Numbered from the stretch's first letter, positions 1 through 7,190 are shown. The stretch is 9,252 nucleotides of DNA from JADGQM01 sp964505935 (GCA_964505935.1 CAZDKX010000199.1:1-9252); one strand, 5' to 3'. Numbers and translations are program-made. The notes: generated by a model not told the origin, from the sequence alone.

Positions 1-649
1 TGCGGGGATGCCGACCGACATCCGTCATTTTTGGTCCCAGGATTCAGATGGAACAGTCCATGGTGGGATAGGTTTTGTCAAGCTGAGCCATGGTGCCGCC
101 GATGGACGGGCGTTTTTCAACGAGTATGACCTCATAGTCGTTGTCGGCAAGATCGAGGGCCGCCTGGATTCCCGCAACTCCTCCGCCAATGACCAGCGTT
201 CTCTTGACGAGGGGCAGCCTTTCCGGTTTGAGGGGTTGGAGCTGCCGCACCCGCGCCACGGCCATCCGCGTCAGATCGATGGCTTTGCGGGTGGCGGGGT
301 CCGGTTCATGCATGTGCACCCAACTGCAATGTTCCCTGATATTTGCCATTTCCAGGAGATAGGGATTGAGGCCTGCGTCCTGCAGCATCCGGCGAAAAGT
401 GGGTTCGTGCAGGCGGGGGGAACAGGAAGCCACCACCACACGGTCGAGTCCCTGTTCGGCGATATCGTCCTTGATCCCCTGCTGTCCGGGTTCCGAGCAG
501 GCATAGGGGACATCGCGGGCAACCACTACGTCATCAAGGCCCGAGATGCTCTCCGAAACCTGCCGGCAGTCCACTGTGCGCCCGATGTTCAACCCACAAT
601 GACAGATGTAGACGCCGATGCGGGGTGGAGCATACTGTTGACTGTTCAT
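1..649 (-). CDS. hdrA: HdrA, heterodisulfide reductase subunit A-like flavoprotein, probable selenoprotein; 5' part only
   Basis: HdrA is the FAD and iron-sulfur subunit of Hdr complexes, where electron bifurcation takes place. The visible 216 codons start at ATG 649, with AGGA 5 nt upstream, and run off the left edge at position 2. The N-terminal domain is typical: IGVYICHCG (Cys16, Cys18), Cys51, ASCSPRLHEPTFRR (Cys76) and MANIREHCSWVH (Cys108). The FAD-binding VIGGGVAGIQAALDLAD follows at about 153-169. After QLDKTYPTMDCSI, codon 202 is TGA, and the same frame continues as ILGPKMTDVGRHPR, the expected HdrA sequence. The stop therefore replaces the second Cys of the family's Asp-Cys-Ser-x-Cys motif. 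With the downstream hairpin I infer selenocysteine at 202. A nonsense mutation or sequencing error is the alternative, made less likely by the intact frame and the hairpin. The gene is last in the visible operon, 46 nt after its neighbour. Confidence 0.9.
6..23 (-). promoter_or_regulatory. Candidate bacterial SECIS hairpin downstream of the hdrA TGA
   Basis: On the minus strand the sequence GGATGTC-GGTC-GGCATCC forms a 7-bp stem (six Watson-Crick pairs and one T-G wobble) closed by a GGTC tetraloop at 13-16. The stem begins 20 nt after the TGA and the loop 27 nt after it. Bacterial SECIS elements lie within the coding region just 3' of the UGA and typically carry a GGUC-type loop recognised by SelB. 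The same bases encode the conserved Asp-Val-Gly-Arg-His-Pro, so part of the complementarity could arise from protein constraint. Confidence 0.7.
44..46 (-). other. In-frame TGA, predicted selenocysteine codon (Sec202 of HdrA)
   Basis: The codon lies between DCSI and ILGPKM, where HdrA homologues carry a cluster-ligating Cys. Sec at a Cys position with family sequence continuing in frame is the standard signature of a selenoprotein. HdrA is a known selenoprotein in some methanogens and has been reported as one in some Deltaproteobacteria. The selenocysteine insertion genes (selA, selB, selC) are not in this window, so decoding capacity cannot be confirmed here. Confidence 0.8.
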
Positions 650-667
650 CGTGTTCCTGTCTGTATG

Positions 668-693
668 AGTGATCAGTGATCAGTGATCAGTGA
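668..693. repeat. Heptanucleotide tandem repeat, about 3.7 copies of AGTGATC
   Basis: Plus-strand units are AGTGATC (668-674, 675-681, 682-688) followed by a partial AGTGA (689-693). Each unit junction contains the self-complementary TGATCA. The tract fills most of the 46-nt gap between the stop of the MvhD-HdrC-HdrB fusion gene and the hdrA start, ending before the hdrA ribosome-binding site. It could be a simple expandable repeat or form small hairpins in the intercistronic mRNA. No known named element is recognised. Confidence 0.85.
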
Positions 694-695
694 AC

Positions 696-2339
696 TCATT
701 CCCATCTAATGGTCTTCGCCAGGACTGAGGTGAGGTCCATCATTTCCATCTGGAGTTCTTGGCCGAGAATTGGATCTTCCATGGCGCAGCGCAAATGGAT
801 CTGGCATTTTGGGCAGGCGGTGACCAGCAGGTCACTGCCCGTTTCTCTGGCCTGGCGCAGCCGTTTGACCTGGAGTGCCTTGCTGTAGCTGTCGCAGCCG
901 GTCCAGGCGCAATTGCCGCAGCAGATCGCAGCCTTGCCGTGGTCTCGCATTTCCGTGAAGCTCTGTGGCTGAAGCCGGCGAAGCAGCTTTCTTGGGAGGT
1001 TGGCACCGTCTTCCAAACGATTCAGGCGGCAGGAGTCTTGAAAGGTCAGTTTTCGGTCAAGGGGTTCGAACCCCACCGCGCCTTTAGCGATTTCCCGTTC
1101 CAGCAGTTCGTGGAGGTGCGTTACCTTGAAAGGCACCTTGACGCCGTAGGCGGGATAGTCAAGGCTCAAGGTCCGATAGCATTCCGGGCAGGCGGTCACC
1201 ACCTCTTCGATGCCTTGCGCGGCAATGTTGTCCGCATTCATCGAAGCCAGTTTGAGGAAGTTGTCCCGGTCACCTGACCAGAGCAGATCGTGTCCGCAAC
1301 AGCGCTCGTCGGTGAGGAGGCGGGGAAAAATGTCGAAAAAATTGAGCAGACGAAGGCTGTCGATGAGGATATCCGTGGTTCGAGTCCCGAGGTGATGCTT
1401 GAAAAAACCGTCGAAATAGGGCGCACAGCCGCCGAAAAAGAGCAATTTCGATTGAGCGTCGGTGCGAAGATCGTCCGGCAGCCAATGCCAGTGTTGGATG
1501 GGCAAACCCGGTGACGCCATGGTGCGCATGAGTGATTGGAAAAAGCCGTCATGGGCCTGGAGGTTGCGCATGCCCGAGGTCCCCTGGAGCTGGCGAAGGT
1601 CCCGGATGAATTCAGGGAAGGTCACTGCGGAGGGACAGCGGTCGTAGCAGATTCCGCAGGTGAGGCACGACCAGGTGTCTCGGACGACTGCCGGGGCCTC
1701 GATGCTGCCGGAAATGACGGCATTGGCTACGCCGCGAGGGGAAAAGGGCTTGCCGATAAGCGCCAGCGGACATGCGGAAGAACACTTGCCGCAATCCTGG
1801 CATGCATAGACGTCATGGGTGGTCAGCAGTTGGGAGACGATTTGCTGCATCGTCTTCGGCGCCTCACCGGCGCCTGGCCCGCCTTCACCCCCTTTGGGGG
1901 CGTATTCGTGAAGGGAGGCGGGGCGCGGTACCGCCGGGGGAGTGACCGGATTCTTTCCGAGCCGCTCAATATCGTCATGAAACCCGCGCAGGAAAGTGAG
2001 CAACGCTTCGGATTCATCCGGCAGGCAGGTGGCCAGTTGCAGGCGTTCCTTTCCCAGTCCGAGCAGCTCCAGGATGCCGCGGGTATCATTGACGTTTCTG
2101 ACCGCGGTCGGCGTGCCGCTGCCGTAGCGGCAAGACCCTGGTGCACAACCCACCAGGGCCACCCCGTCGGCTCCCATCTCGAAGGCCCTGAAAAGCAGTG
2201 ACTTGGTGATCCTGCCCGTGCACGGGATCCGGATCATCCTGATTTCCAGGGGGATAGGGGAGCACCGGTCCTGGAGGGCCTGATATGCTGCGTGCGGTCC
2301 CCAGTTGCATATGAATAAGACGATCCGCAGGTCATTCAT
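696..2339 (-). CDS. MvhD/FlpD-HdrC-HdrB(HdrD)-like fusion iron-sulfur protein, 547 aa
   Basis: This fuses three Hdr-complex proteins that are often separate. Residues about 5-122 resemble MvhD/FlpD, the [2Fe-2S] subunit that hands electrons to HdrA (FICNWG at Cys11, Cys40, VGCAPGSC at Cys65/Cys70, Cys105). The usual second Cys of the CNWC motif is Gly14. A Gly/Pro-rich linker (about 130-162) follows. Residues about 164-250 are HdrC-like, with two [4Fe-4S] motifs (Cys180/183/186/190 and Cys225/228/231/235). Residues about 298-515 hold two CCG domains of HdrB/HdrD type: Cys305, Cys347-Cys348, Cys384/387; and Cys437, Cys473-Cys474, Cys509/512. Paired CCG domains carry the noncubane clusters that reduce disulfides in HdrB, but related families such as GlpC use other acceptors, so the substrate is unknown. 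No membrane segment is seen, so it is probably cytoplasmic. ATG 2339 lies 20 nt after the upstream stop. Confidence 0.88.
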   Translation of the reverse strand: MNDLRIVLFICNWGPHAAYQALQDRCSPIPLEIRMIRIPCTGRITKSLLFRAFEMGADGVALVGCAPGSCRYGSGTPTAVRNVNDTRGILELLGLGKERLQLATCLPDESEALLTFLRGFHDDIERLGKNPVTPPAVPRPASLHEYAPKGGEGGPGAGEAPKTMQQIVSQLLTTHDVYACQDCGKCSSACPLALIGKPFSPRGVANAVISGSIEAPAVVRDTWSCLTCGICYDRCPSAVTFPEFIRDLRQLQGTSGMRNLQAHDGFFQSLMRTMASPGLPIQHWHWLPDDLRTDAQSKLLFFGGCAPYFDGFFKHHLGTRTTDILIDSLRLLNFFDIFPRLLTDERCCGHDLLWSGDRDNFLKLASMNADNIAAQGIEEVVTACPECYRTLSLDYPAYGVKVPFKVTHLHELLEREIAKGAVGFEPLDRKLTFQDSCRLNRLEDGANLPRKLLRRLQPQSFTEMRDHGKAAICCGNCAWTGCDSYSKALQVKRLRQARETGSDLLVTACPKCQIHLRCAMEDPILGQELQMEMMDLTSVLAKTIRWE

Positions 2340-2342
2340 CGA

Positions 2343-2370
2343 GAGTCATCACTCATTACTTACCACTGCA
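2343..2370. repeat. Degenerate heptad-periodic tract at a gene junction
   Basis: Plus-strand heptads GAGTCAT, CACTCAT, TACTTAC and CACTGCA run through the 20-nt intercistronic gap and the last codons of the 1123-residue protein. The period is seven but the copies differ, so this may be chance. It is listed because two clearer heptad tracts occur in other intergenic segments of the window. Confidence 0.35.
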
Positions 2371-5300
2371 ACACTTCATCGATCATCTGTTCTAAATACA
2401 GCCGGTCGCGATAGGGGCAGTCCGCAGCGCTGGATGGACAGACGGCGATGCAGTTGCCGCATCCCTTGCAGAGGGCTTGATCGACGACGGCATGCCAGCC
2501 GCCCAGGGCATTCGCAGCAAAGCTCACGGCGTGATAGGGGCAGATCTCGACGCAACGGCCACAACCCCGGCAACGAAGCTCATCAATCACCGCTGTGTAA
2601 CCTTTGCTTTGCCTGGGTCCGCGGGGCATGACGGAAGCAGCAAGGATAGCCGCTGCGGTGCCTTTGGTCCGCTCGGAAACGCCGATCCCGGGCGGATTGG
2701 CCAGAAATAGCCCGGGAACGGAAGTGGCTCCCGGAGTGAAGGCCGGGATGCCAATGATTCCCTGCTCCTGCATGGACGATTCGATCGGGTGCGGTGCCAG
2801 TTCTTCCGTGGGTTGATAGGGAATGCCCCGCCGGGAATGCTCTCCCAGGATTACCGCCCCGACCTGGAATTCCTGTTGATACCCCGCAAGGTCGATTGTC
2901 ACCTGAAAATTTCCCACCGTACCCCGCAGGCGCCTCACGGTTGATCCGGGGAAGGCCTGAAGGTTCTGATGAGCAAAGGAGTCCTGCAAGGGTCGGTCGC
3001 TTGAGCCGAAGAGAAAGACCTCCATGCCGGCGTCCGCCAGTGCCATGGCACTGGTCAGGGTGGCTGCGGAATCCGTGATGACCGCCGTGGTAAAATTGTA
3101 GCGACGAGCCAGGGCGGGCAGGGACTTGAGTCGGGTGGCGCGGCCCAGGGAACGTTCGATGAGCCCTTTGAAGCGATGCAGAGCCAGTTGGGGATTATCC
3201 CGAAGGAGGCGCAGGACTTCGCCCCTCAAGTTACAGGTTTCCACCATGGCCCGGCTGACGCCGGTGGCGTTGAAAAGGGCGCTCTTCAAGCGACTGCGCT
3301 GATCCGTGCAGGAACTGCAAATGAAATCGAGCGGGCAACAGACGCACGATGCCAGGACCACTCGCGTCAGTCCATGGTGACGGATGGCCCTGAGCATTTC
3401 CGTGGTACCCTCGGCCACACATGCCGAGGGCAAGGTTTCGACATGAAGTACCCGGGGATGCTCGGCCAGTTCACCAAGATAATCGTCAAGCTCTCCAGCC
3501 CATCCCAGAGAGTCGTTGCATCGGCAGACAAAGACCCCGATGCGGAATTCCGGGGAAAGCTGTGGGTCGGGGGGGGAGAAGGATAGACCGTGTCCCTTGA
3601 GCCGCTGCGCGCCGCCGCCCAGCATGAGCATCGCTTCCATGGCTGCGGCAAAACCCCGTAAGGTCAGCGCATGAAGATCGTCCTGCGCGGACTTCCTGCT
3701 GTAGGCGCGAATCACGTCCTCGCCCCGGATGGGGGGGGCTGCTTCGGGATCGGCGATGATGACCACGCCGACGTGTTCAAAGCCAGTATCCGAAACGCTA
3801 TCATGCCGAATGGCACCCTGTGAACCGCACTTCTTGAAACATTGAAAGCATTCCGCACAGGCTCCGCAATTCAAACAGCGTAAAACCTCGTGGGCCGCTT
3901 CTCCTTCGCTCAGTCCTGAAGAAACTTCCTCAAAGGAAGTGGTACGCTCGCTGGCTTGCCGGACCTGCAGGCGAGCTCTAGCCGCTTTGACCAGGTCTGC
4001 GGAAGGCTCGCGCCAGTCAAGGCCGGGCGCTTGCCGGTTGGCGAGTGCTTTTTCCCGGGGGCCTGGACTCTCGTCAGTGAGATAGCGATGGATGGCTGCC
4101 GCCGCCCGGTGCCCGGCAGCAATGGCATCGATGACAGTGGCCGGACCGCTGACGGCATCGCCCCCGGCAAAGACGTCGGGCATATTGGTCTGTCCCGTAT
4201 CCTGATTGACCTCCAAGGTGTTGGCATGAGATACCGCAAGCCCCGCCTCCGCGAGATACCGGGCTTCGGGTTGTTGACCGATGGCAGGGATGAGCAAGTC
4301 GCAGGCCACCATGAATTCGGAGCCCGCCACCGGCACCGGCTGCCGGCGACCACTCGCATCGGGCGCCCCCAGTTCGGTCCGCAGGCATTCGACGCCGGTG
4401 ACCCGGCCATCGGCCCCGGCAATGCGCAGCGGCACCGAAAGGTACTGAATCTCAACGCCTTCAGCCAGCGCCCCTTCAATCTCCTCGGCATAAGCAGGCA
4501 TTTCCTCGCAGCCGCGCCGGTAGATGATGGTAACCTTCTCGGCTCCCAGGCGCAGAGCAGTCCTCGCCGCATCGACGGCAACATTGCCCCCGCCTATGAC
4601 AACCACTCGTTTTCCTGGCAGCTTGCCGCGCCCGAGATTCACTTCTCTGAGAAACGCCAGGGCGTCAACCAGCCCTGCCAGGTGGTCCTCTCCCTCGATA
4701 TTGAGCCTCAGACTGGTGTGGGCGCCGATGGCCAGATAAATGGCGTGAAATCCCCGTGCCCGAAGGTCCTCCAGGGTGAAATCGACTCCCAGCTTCTTGC
4801 CCGTCTGTGTCTCAATACCCAGGCGCAGGATCGCGTTGATTTCCTGTTCCAGCACCTGGGGCGGCAGGCGGTAGGCGGGGATACCCACCCGCAGCATGCC
4901 CCCGAGGACCGGGAGCGCCTCGAACAAAGTTACCTGGAAACCCTTCAGGCGAAGGTCGTAAGCCGCGGTCAGCCCTGCCGGCCCTGAGCCGATAACCGCC
5001 ACCTTCTGCCGGCGTTCCGCAATCTCCGGCGGAGGCAGCTCGTCAAAGTTCACACGATCAGCAGCGAACCGCTTCAGATCCCTGATGGCAATGGCTTCGT
5101 CCACTTCCAGGCGGCGACACTGCAATTCGCAGGGATGTGGGCATATCCTTCCCAGCACCCCTGGCAGTGGTACCCGTTCTCGGATCAGTTGCACCGCCTC
5201 GAGGTATTTCCCCTGCCCGATGAGCTGGACATAGCCCTGGACATTGAGACCCGCCGGGCAGGTGGTCCGGCACGGGGGCTCCCTCCGTTTTTCGATGACC

Positions 5301-5731
5301 GGGCGTCCCGGAAGGCTCTGTCGGCCATGGAAACGAAGGGCCTTCAAACCATTGCCGGTGGTCACCGGGCAGACTTCGGCACACTGGCCGCAAAGGATAC
5401 AGCGCTCAGGATCAATGAAGGTCTCGGTGTTCTTGAAATGCACGCAGAACCCCTGAGGCGTATGCTTCAGGGAGCTGATTTCGCCGGGGATGACACAACG
5501 AATCCTAGGGTTTCGCAGGATCCGGAGCAACCCCGGGCGCAGCGCGTGGTTCAAGAGGACGCCCGAACCCAGCCGATATTCCTCGCGGGCAAGCTTCCGG
5601 TCGAGGTCGGGTTCCGGGTCAACCAGGGTGACCGGAATTCCCATCTCCCCAAGTTTATTGGTGGCGGCAAGGCCGGCAGGGGTGGCACCGATGACCAGGA
5701 CCCGGTACAGGCGATCTTTGGGGCCCCTCAT
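2360..5731 (-). CDS. Multidomain FAD/NAD(P)-binding iron-sulfur oxidoreductase: HdrA-like/NfnB-GltD-like/HdrA-like fusion, 1123 aa
   Basis: Residues 1-125 resemble the HdrA FAD segment (VIGATPAGLAA at 13-23) plus one [4Fe-4S] motif (Cys111/114/117/121). Residues about 150-555 are a complete GltD/NfnB-like module: N-terminal cluster cysteines (Cys154, 158, 197, 201, 205), FAD motif VIGSGPAG (246-253), NAD(P)H motif VIGGGNVAVDAAR (378-390), IYRRGCEEMPA (403-413) and the FAD-closing FAGGDAVSGP (521-530). The cysteine run CLNCGACAECFQCFKKC follows at 619-635. Residues about 729-1035 are a second HdrA-like part starting RIGVFVCRCN, with a weakened nucleotide-binding motif. The C-terminus has two [4Fe-4S] motifs (Cys1054/1057/1060/1064 and Cys1088/1091/1094/1098). 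It probably connects NAD(P)H with ferredoxin and the HdrA/HdrBC proteins, perhaps by bifurcation. ATG 5731 overlaps the korC stop (ATGA) and has AAGGGG 8 nt upstream. Direction and cofactor preference (NADH or NADPH) are not readable. Confidence 0.88.
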   Translation of the reverse strand: MRGPKDRLYRVLVIGATPAGLAATNKLGEMGIPVTLVDPEPDLDRKLAREEYRLGSGVLLNHALRPGLLRILRNPRIRCVIPGEISSLKHTPQGFCVHFKNTETFIDPERCILCGQCAEVCPVTTGNGLKALRFHGRQSLPGRPVIEKRREPPCRTTCPAGLNVQGYVQLIGQGKYLEAVQLIRERVPLPGVLGRICPHPCELQCRRLEVDEAIAIRDLKRFAADRVNFDELPPPEIAERRQKVAVIGSGPAGLTAAYDLRLKGFQVTLFEALPVLGGMLRVGIPAYRLPPQVLEQEINAILRLGIETQTGKKLGVDFTLEDLRARGFHAIYLAIGAHTSLRLNIEGEDHLAGLVDALAFLREVNLGRGKLPGKRVVVIGGGNVAVDAARTALRLGAEKVTIIYRRGCEEMPAYAEEIEGALAEGVEIQYLSVPLRIAGADGRVTGVECLRTELGAPDASGRRQPVPVAGSEFMVACDLLIPAIGQQPEARYLAEAGLAVSHANTLEVNQDTGQTNMPDVFAGGDAVSGPATVIDAIAAGHRAAAAIHRYLTDESPGPREKALANRQAPGLDWREPSADLVKAARARLQVRQASERTTSFEEVSSGLSEGEAAHEVLRCLNCGACAECFQCFKKCGSQGAIRHDSVSDTGFEHVGVVIIADPEAAPPIRGEDVIRAYSRKSAQDDLHALTLRGFAAAMEAMLMLGGGAQRLKGHGLSFSPPDPQLSPEFRIGVFVCRCNDSLGWAGELDDYLGELAEHPRVLHVETLPSACVAEGTTEMLRAIRHHGLTRVVLASCVCCPLDFICSSCTDQRSRLKSALFNATGVSRAMVETCNLRGEVLRLLRDNPQLALHRFKGLIERSLGRATRLKSLPALARRYNFTTAVITDSAATLTSAMALADAGMEVFLFGSSDRPLQDSFAHQNLQAFPGSTVRRLRGTVGNFQVTIDLAGYQQEFQVGAVILGEHSRRGIPYQPTEELAPHPIESSMQEQGIIGIPAFTPGATSVPGLFLANPPGIGVSERTKGTAAAILAASVMPRGPRQSKGYTAVIDELRCRGCGRCVEICPYHAVSFAANALGGWHAVVDQALCKGCGNCIAVCPSSAADCPYRDRLYLEQMIDEVLQW

Positions 5732-6321
5732 GCTCTGGTCCCCTTACGGCCGGAGGCTTTCTTCTGTCGCCCCCTGAGGGTGGCAGCACCGTAGTCGAAG
5801 CCTTTGTTGAAGGCGGCCACGTTCTGGTCGCGGGTCCGTGGAGGCACGGTGTCAGCGACGGTGGTGCGGATCGCATCCAGGGATACGGCCCCCGTGACGG
5901 CGGTGAAAAAGCCGAGCATGACGACATTGGCCATCATCTTGTTACCGAGTTCTTCGGCCATACGGGTGGCCGGGACGGCAAAAAAATCGTAAGAACCGGC
6001 TTCGATGTTGGTGATGAGGTCCTGATCCACCATCACCATGCCCGTCTCCTTCAGCACTCCGTGGAACTTGTTGTAGCCTTCCTGGGAAAGGCACACCAGG
6101 ATGTCGGGATTCCTGACGTAAGGGAAATGAATGGTGCTGGAGGAAATGATGACCTGAGCGCTGCAGGCCCCGCCCCGCGCCTCCGGGCCGTAGGACTGAG
6201 TCATGGTGCTTTCGCGATGGTCAATGAGACTGGCTGATTTGCCCAGGATCTGGCCGGCCAGAACGATCCCCTGCCCCCCGAAGCCGGTGATGATGATTTC
6301 CTTGCGTGAAAAAGCCGACAT
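5728..6321 (-). CDS. korC: 2-oxoacid:ferredoxin oxidoreductase gamma subunit (KorC-like), 197 aa
   Basis: This is the gamma/catalytic-fold subunit of 2-oxoacid:ferredoxin oxidoreductases, which works with the alpha and TPP subunits in CoA-dependent oxidative decarboxylation. Family motifs are clear: ITGFGGQGIVLAGQILG (11-27) and SYGPEARGG (43-51), followed by PDILVCLSQEGYNKF and NMMANVVMLG-type sequence (here NKMMANVVMLG). The length fits the usual 180-200 residues, with a basic C-terminal tail (GRQKKASGRKGTRA) beyond the fold. ATG 6321 is 3 nt after the korB stop, with GGGAG inside the end of korB as a plausible ribosome-binding site. Its stop overlaps the next ATG, suggesting translational coupling between the Kor enzyme and the large flavoprotein. 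Confidence 0.93.
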   Translation of the reverse strand: MSAFSRKEIIITGFGGQGIVLAGQILGKSASLIDHRESTMTQSYGPEARGGACSAQVIISSSTIHFPYVRNPDILVCLSQEGYNKFHGVLKETGMVMVDQDLITNIEAGSYDFFAVPATRMAEELGNKMMANVVMLGFFTAVTGAVSLDAIRTTVADTVPPRTRDQNVAAFNKGFDYGAATLRGRQKKASGRKGTRA

Positions 6322-6324
6322 CCT

Positions 6325-7167
6325 CTAGGCGCTCCCTTCCAGACTCGGCCTGCAGGTTTTGTCGTACCGCTCGGTACAGGTGGGCCGTTCCAGGTCGATG
6401 AACGTGCCGAGAGTAATGCCTCGGGCAAAATCGAGAATGACCTCCGAAGGATGGGCCTTATTCCTGATGATGGTGCGGTCCCGGTAAAGCTGAAGGGTTT
6501 CGAGGGGCTTCTCGCGGTTGCGCCGACCATAACCGGTAGGGCAGGGCGCCAGCACTTCGATAAACGAAAACCCACGCTTGAGCAGGGCCTCTTCGAAGGC
6601 TTTGGTGAGATCGCGGGTGTGCAGGATGGTCCACCTGGCCACATAAGTTGCCCCTGCGGCATAGGCCAGGAGCGGCAAGCTGAAAGGCATCTCCGGGTTG
6701 CCGAAAGGTGTGGTGGTGGTATGCGCCATGTTGGGAGTGGTGGCGGCGGCCTGGCCGCCGGTCATGCCGTAATTGAAGTTGTTGACGCAGATCACCGTTA
6801 GATCCACGTTGCGGCGGGCGGCATGGATGAAGTGGTTGCCGCCAATAGCGAAAAGGTCTCCGTCCCCGCTGAAAACCACCACATTCAGCTCGGGGTTGGC
6901 AAGCTTCATGCCCGTGGCAAAGGGAATCGCCCGGCCGTGAGTGGTGTGATAGGAATCGAGTTTGATGTAGCCGGCAGCCCGACCTGAACACCCGATCCCC
7001 GACACCATGACGGTTTTTTGCAGATCAATCCCGCATCCCTGCATGGCCACCAGACACGATGAAAAGGCCGTGCCGATGCCGCACCCCGTGCACCAGACAT
7101 GAGGCAGACGCTCGGTGCGAAGAAGCCCGTCCAATGGGTGTTCCAGATGAGACTGAGTCTTTGGCAT
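6325..7167 (-). CDS. korB: 2-oxoacid:ferredoxin oxidoreductase beta (TPP-binding) subunit (KorB-like), 280 aa
   Basis: KorB binds thiamine pyrophosphate and a [4Fe-4S] cluster and carries out decarboxylation of the 2-oxoacid. I see HVWCTGCGIGTAF (Cys26, Cys29), SGIGCSGR (Cys60) and a conserved LAPCPTGYG (Cys209), which together look like the cluster-ligand set. The TPP/Mg motif is FSGDGDLFAIGGNH (99-112) ending in ICVNNFNYGMTGGQ (126-139). I chose ATG 7167, which gives MPKTQSHLEHPLDG and a normal family N-terminus. A longer open frame to 7308 would overlap korA by 118 nt and encodes an unrelated Arg/Cys-rich extension. It starts 23 nt after the korA stop. Length and motifs fit 2-oxoglutarate-type enzymes, but 2-oxoisovalerate or other 2-oxoacids cannot be excluded. 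Confidence 0.93.
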   Translation of the reverse strand: MPKTQSHLEHPLDGLLRTERLPHVWCTGCGIGTAFSSCLVAMQGCGIDLQKTVMVSGIGCSGRAAGYIKLDSYHTTHGRAIPFATGMKLANPELNVVVFSGDGDLFAIGGNHFIHAARRNVDLTVICVNNFNYGMTGGQAAATTPNMAHTTTTPFGNPEMPFSLPLLAYAAGATYVARWTILHTRDLTKAFEEALLKRGFSFIEVLAPCPTGYGRRNREKPLETLQLYRDRTIIRNKAHPSEVILDFARGITLGTFIDLERPTCTERYDKTCRPSLEGSA

Positions 7168-7190
7168 GGGTTCTCGCGGTTCTCTTCTGC

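Noticed and set aside
44..649. A complete 201-residue truncated HdrA-like protein ending at the TGA
   Set aside because: Conserved HdrA sequence continues in the same frame after the TGA, the TGA sits at a family Cys position, and a SECIS-like hairpin follows. It is better read as part of a selenoprotein.
8..679. Long plus-strand open frame (223 codons) opposite hdrA
   Set aside because: Antisense shadow of GC-rich coding DNA. It has no recognisable motif, while the minus strand encodes clear HdrA. The same applies to the long plus-strand frames at 1536-2201, 3956-4987, 5135-5794 and 7323-8393.
1888..1900. CCCCC-TTT-GGGGG hairpin inside the MvhD-HdrC-HdrB fusion gene
   Set aside because: It falls in codons for the Gly/Pro-rich linker, where GC-rich codons easily produce such complementarity. 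No sign of a regulatory role.
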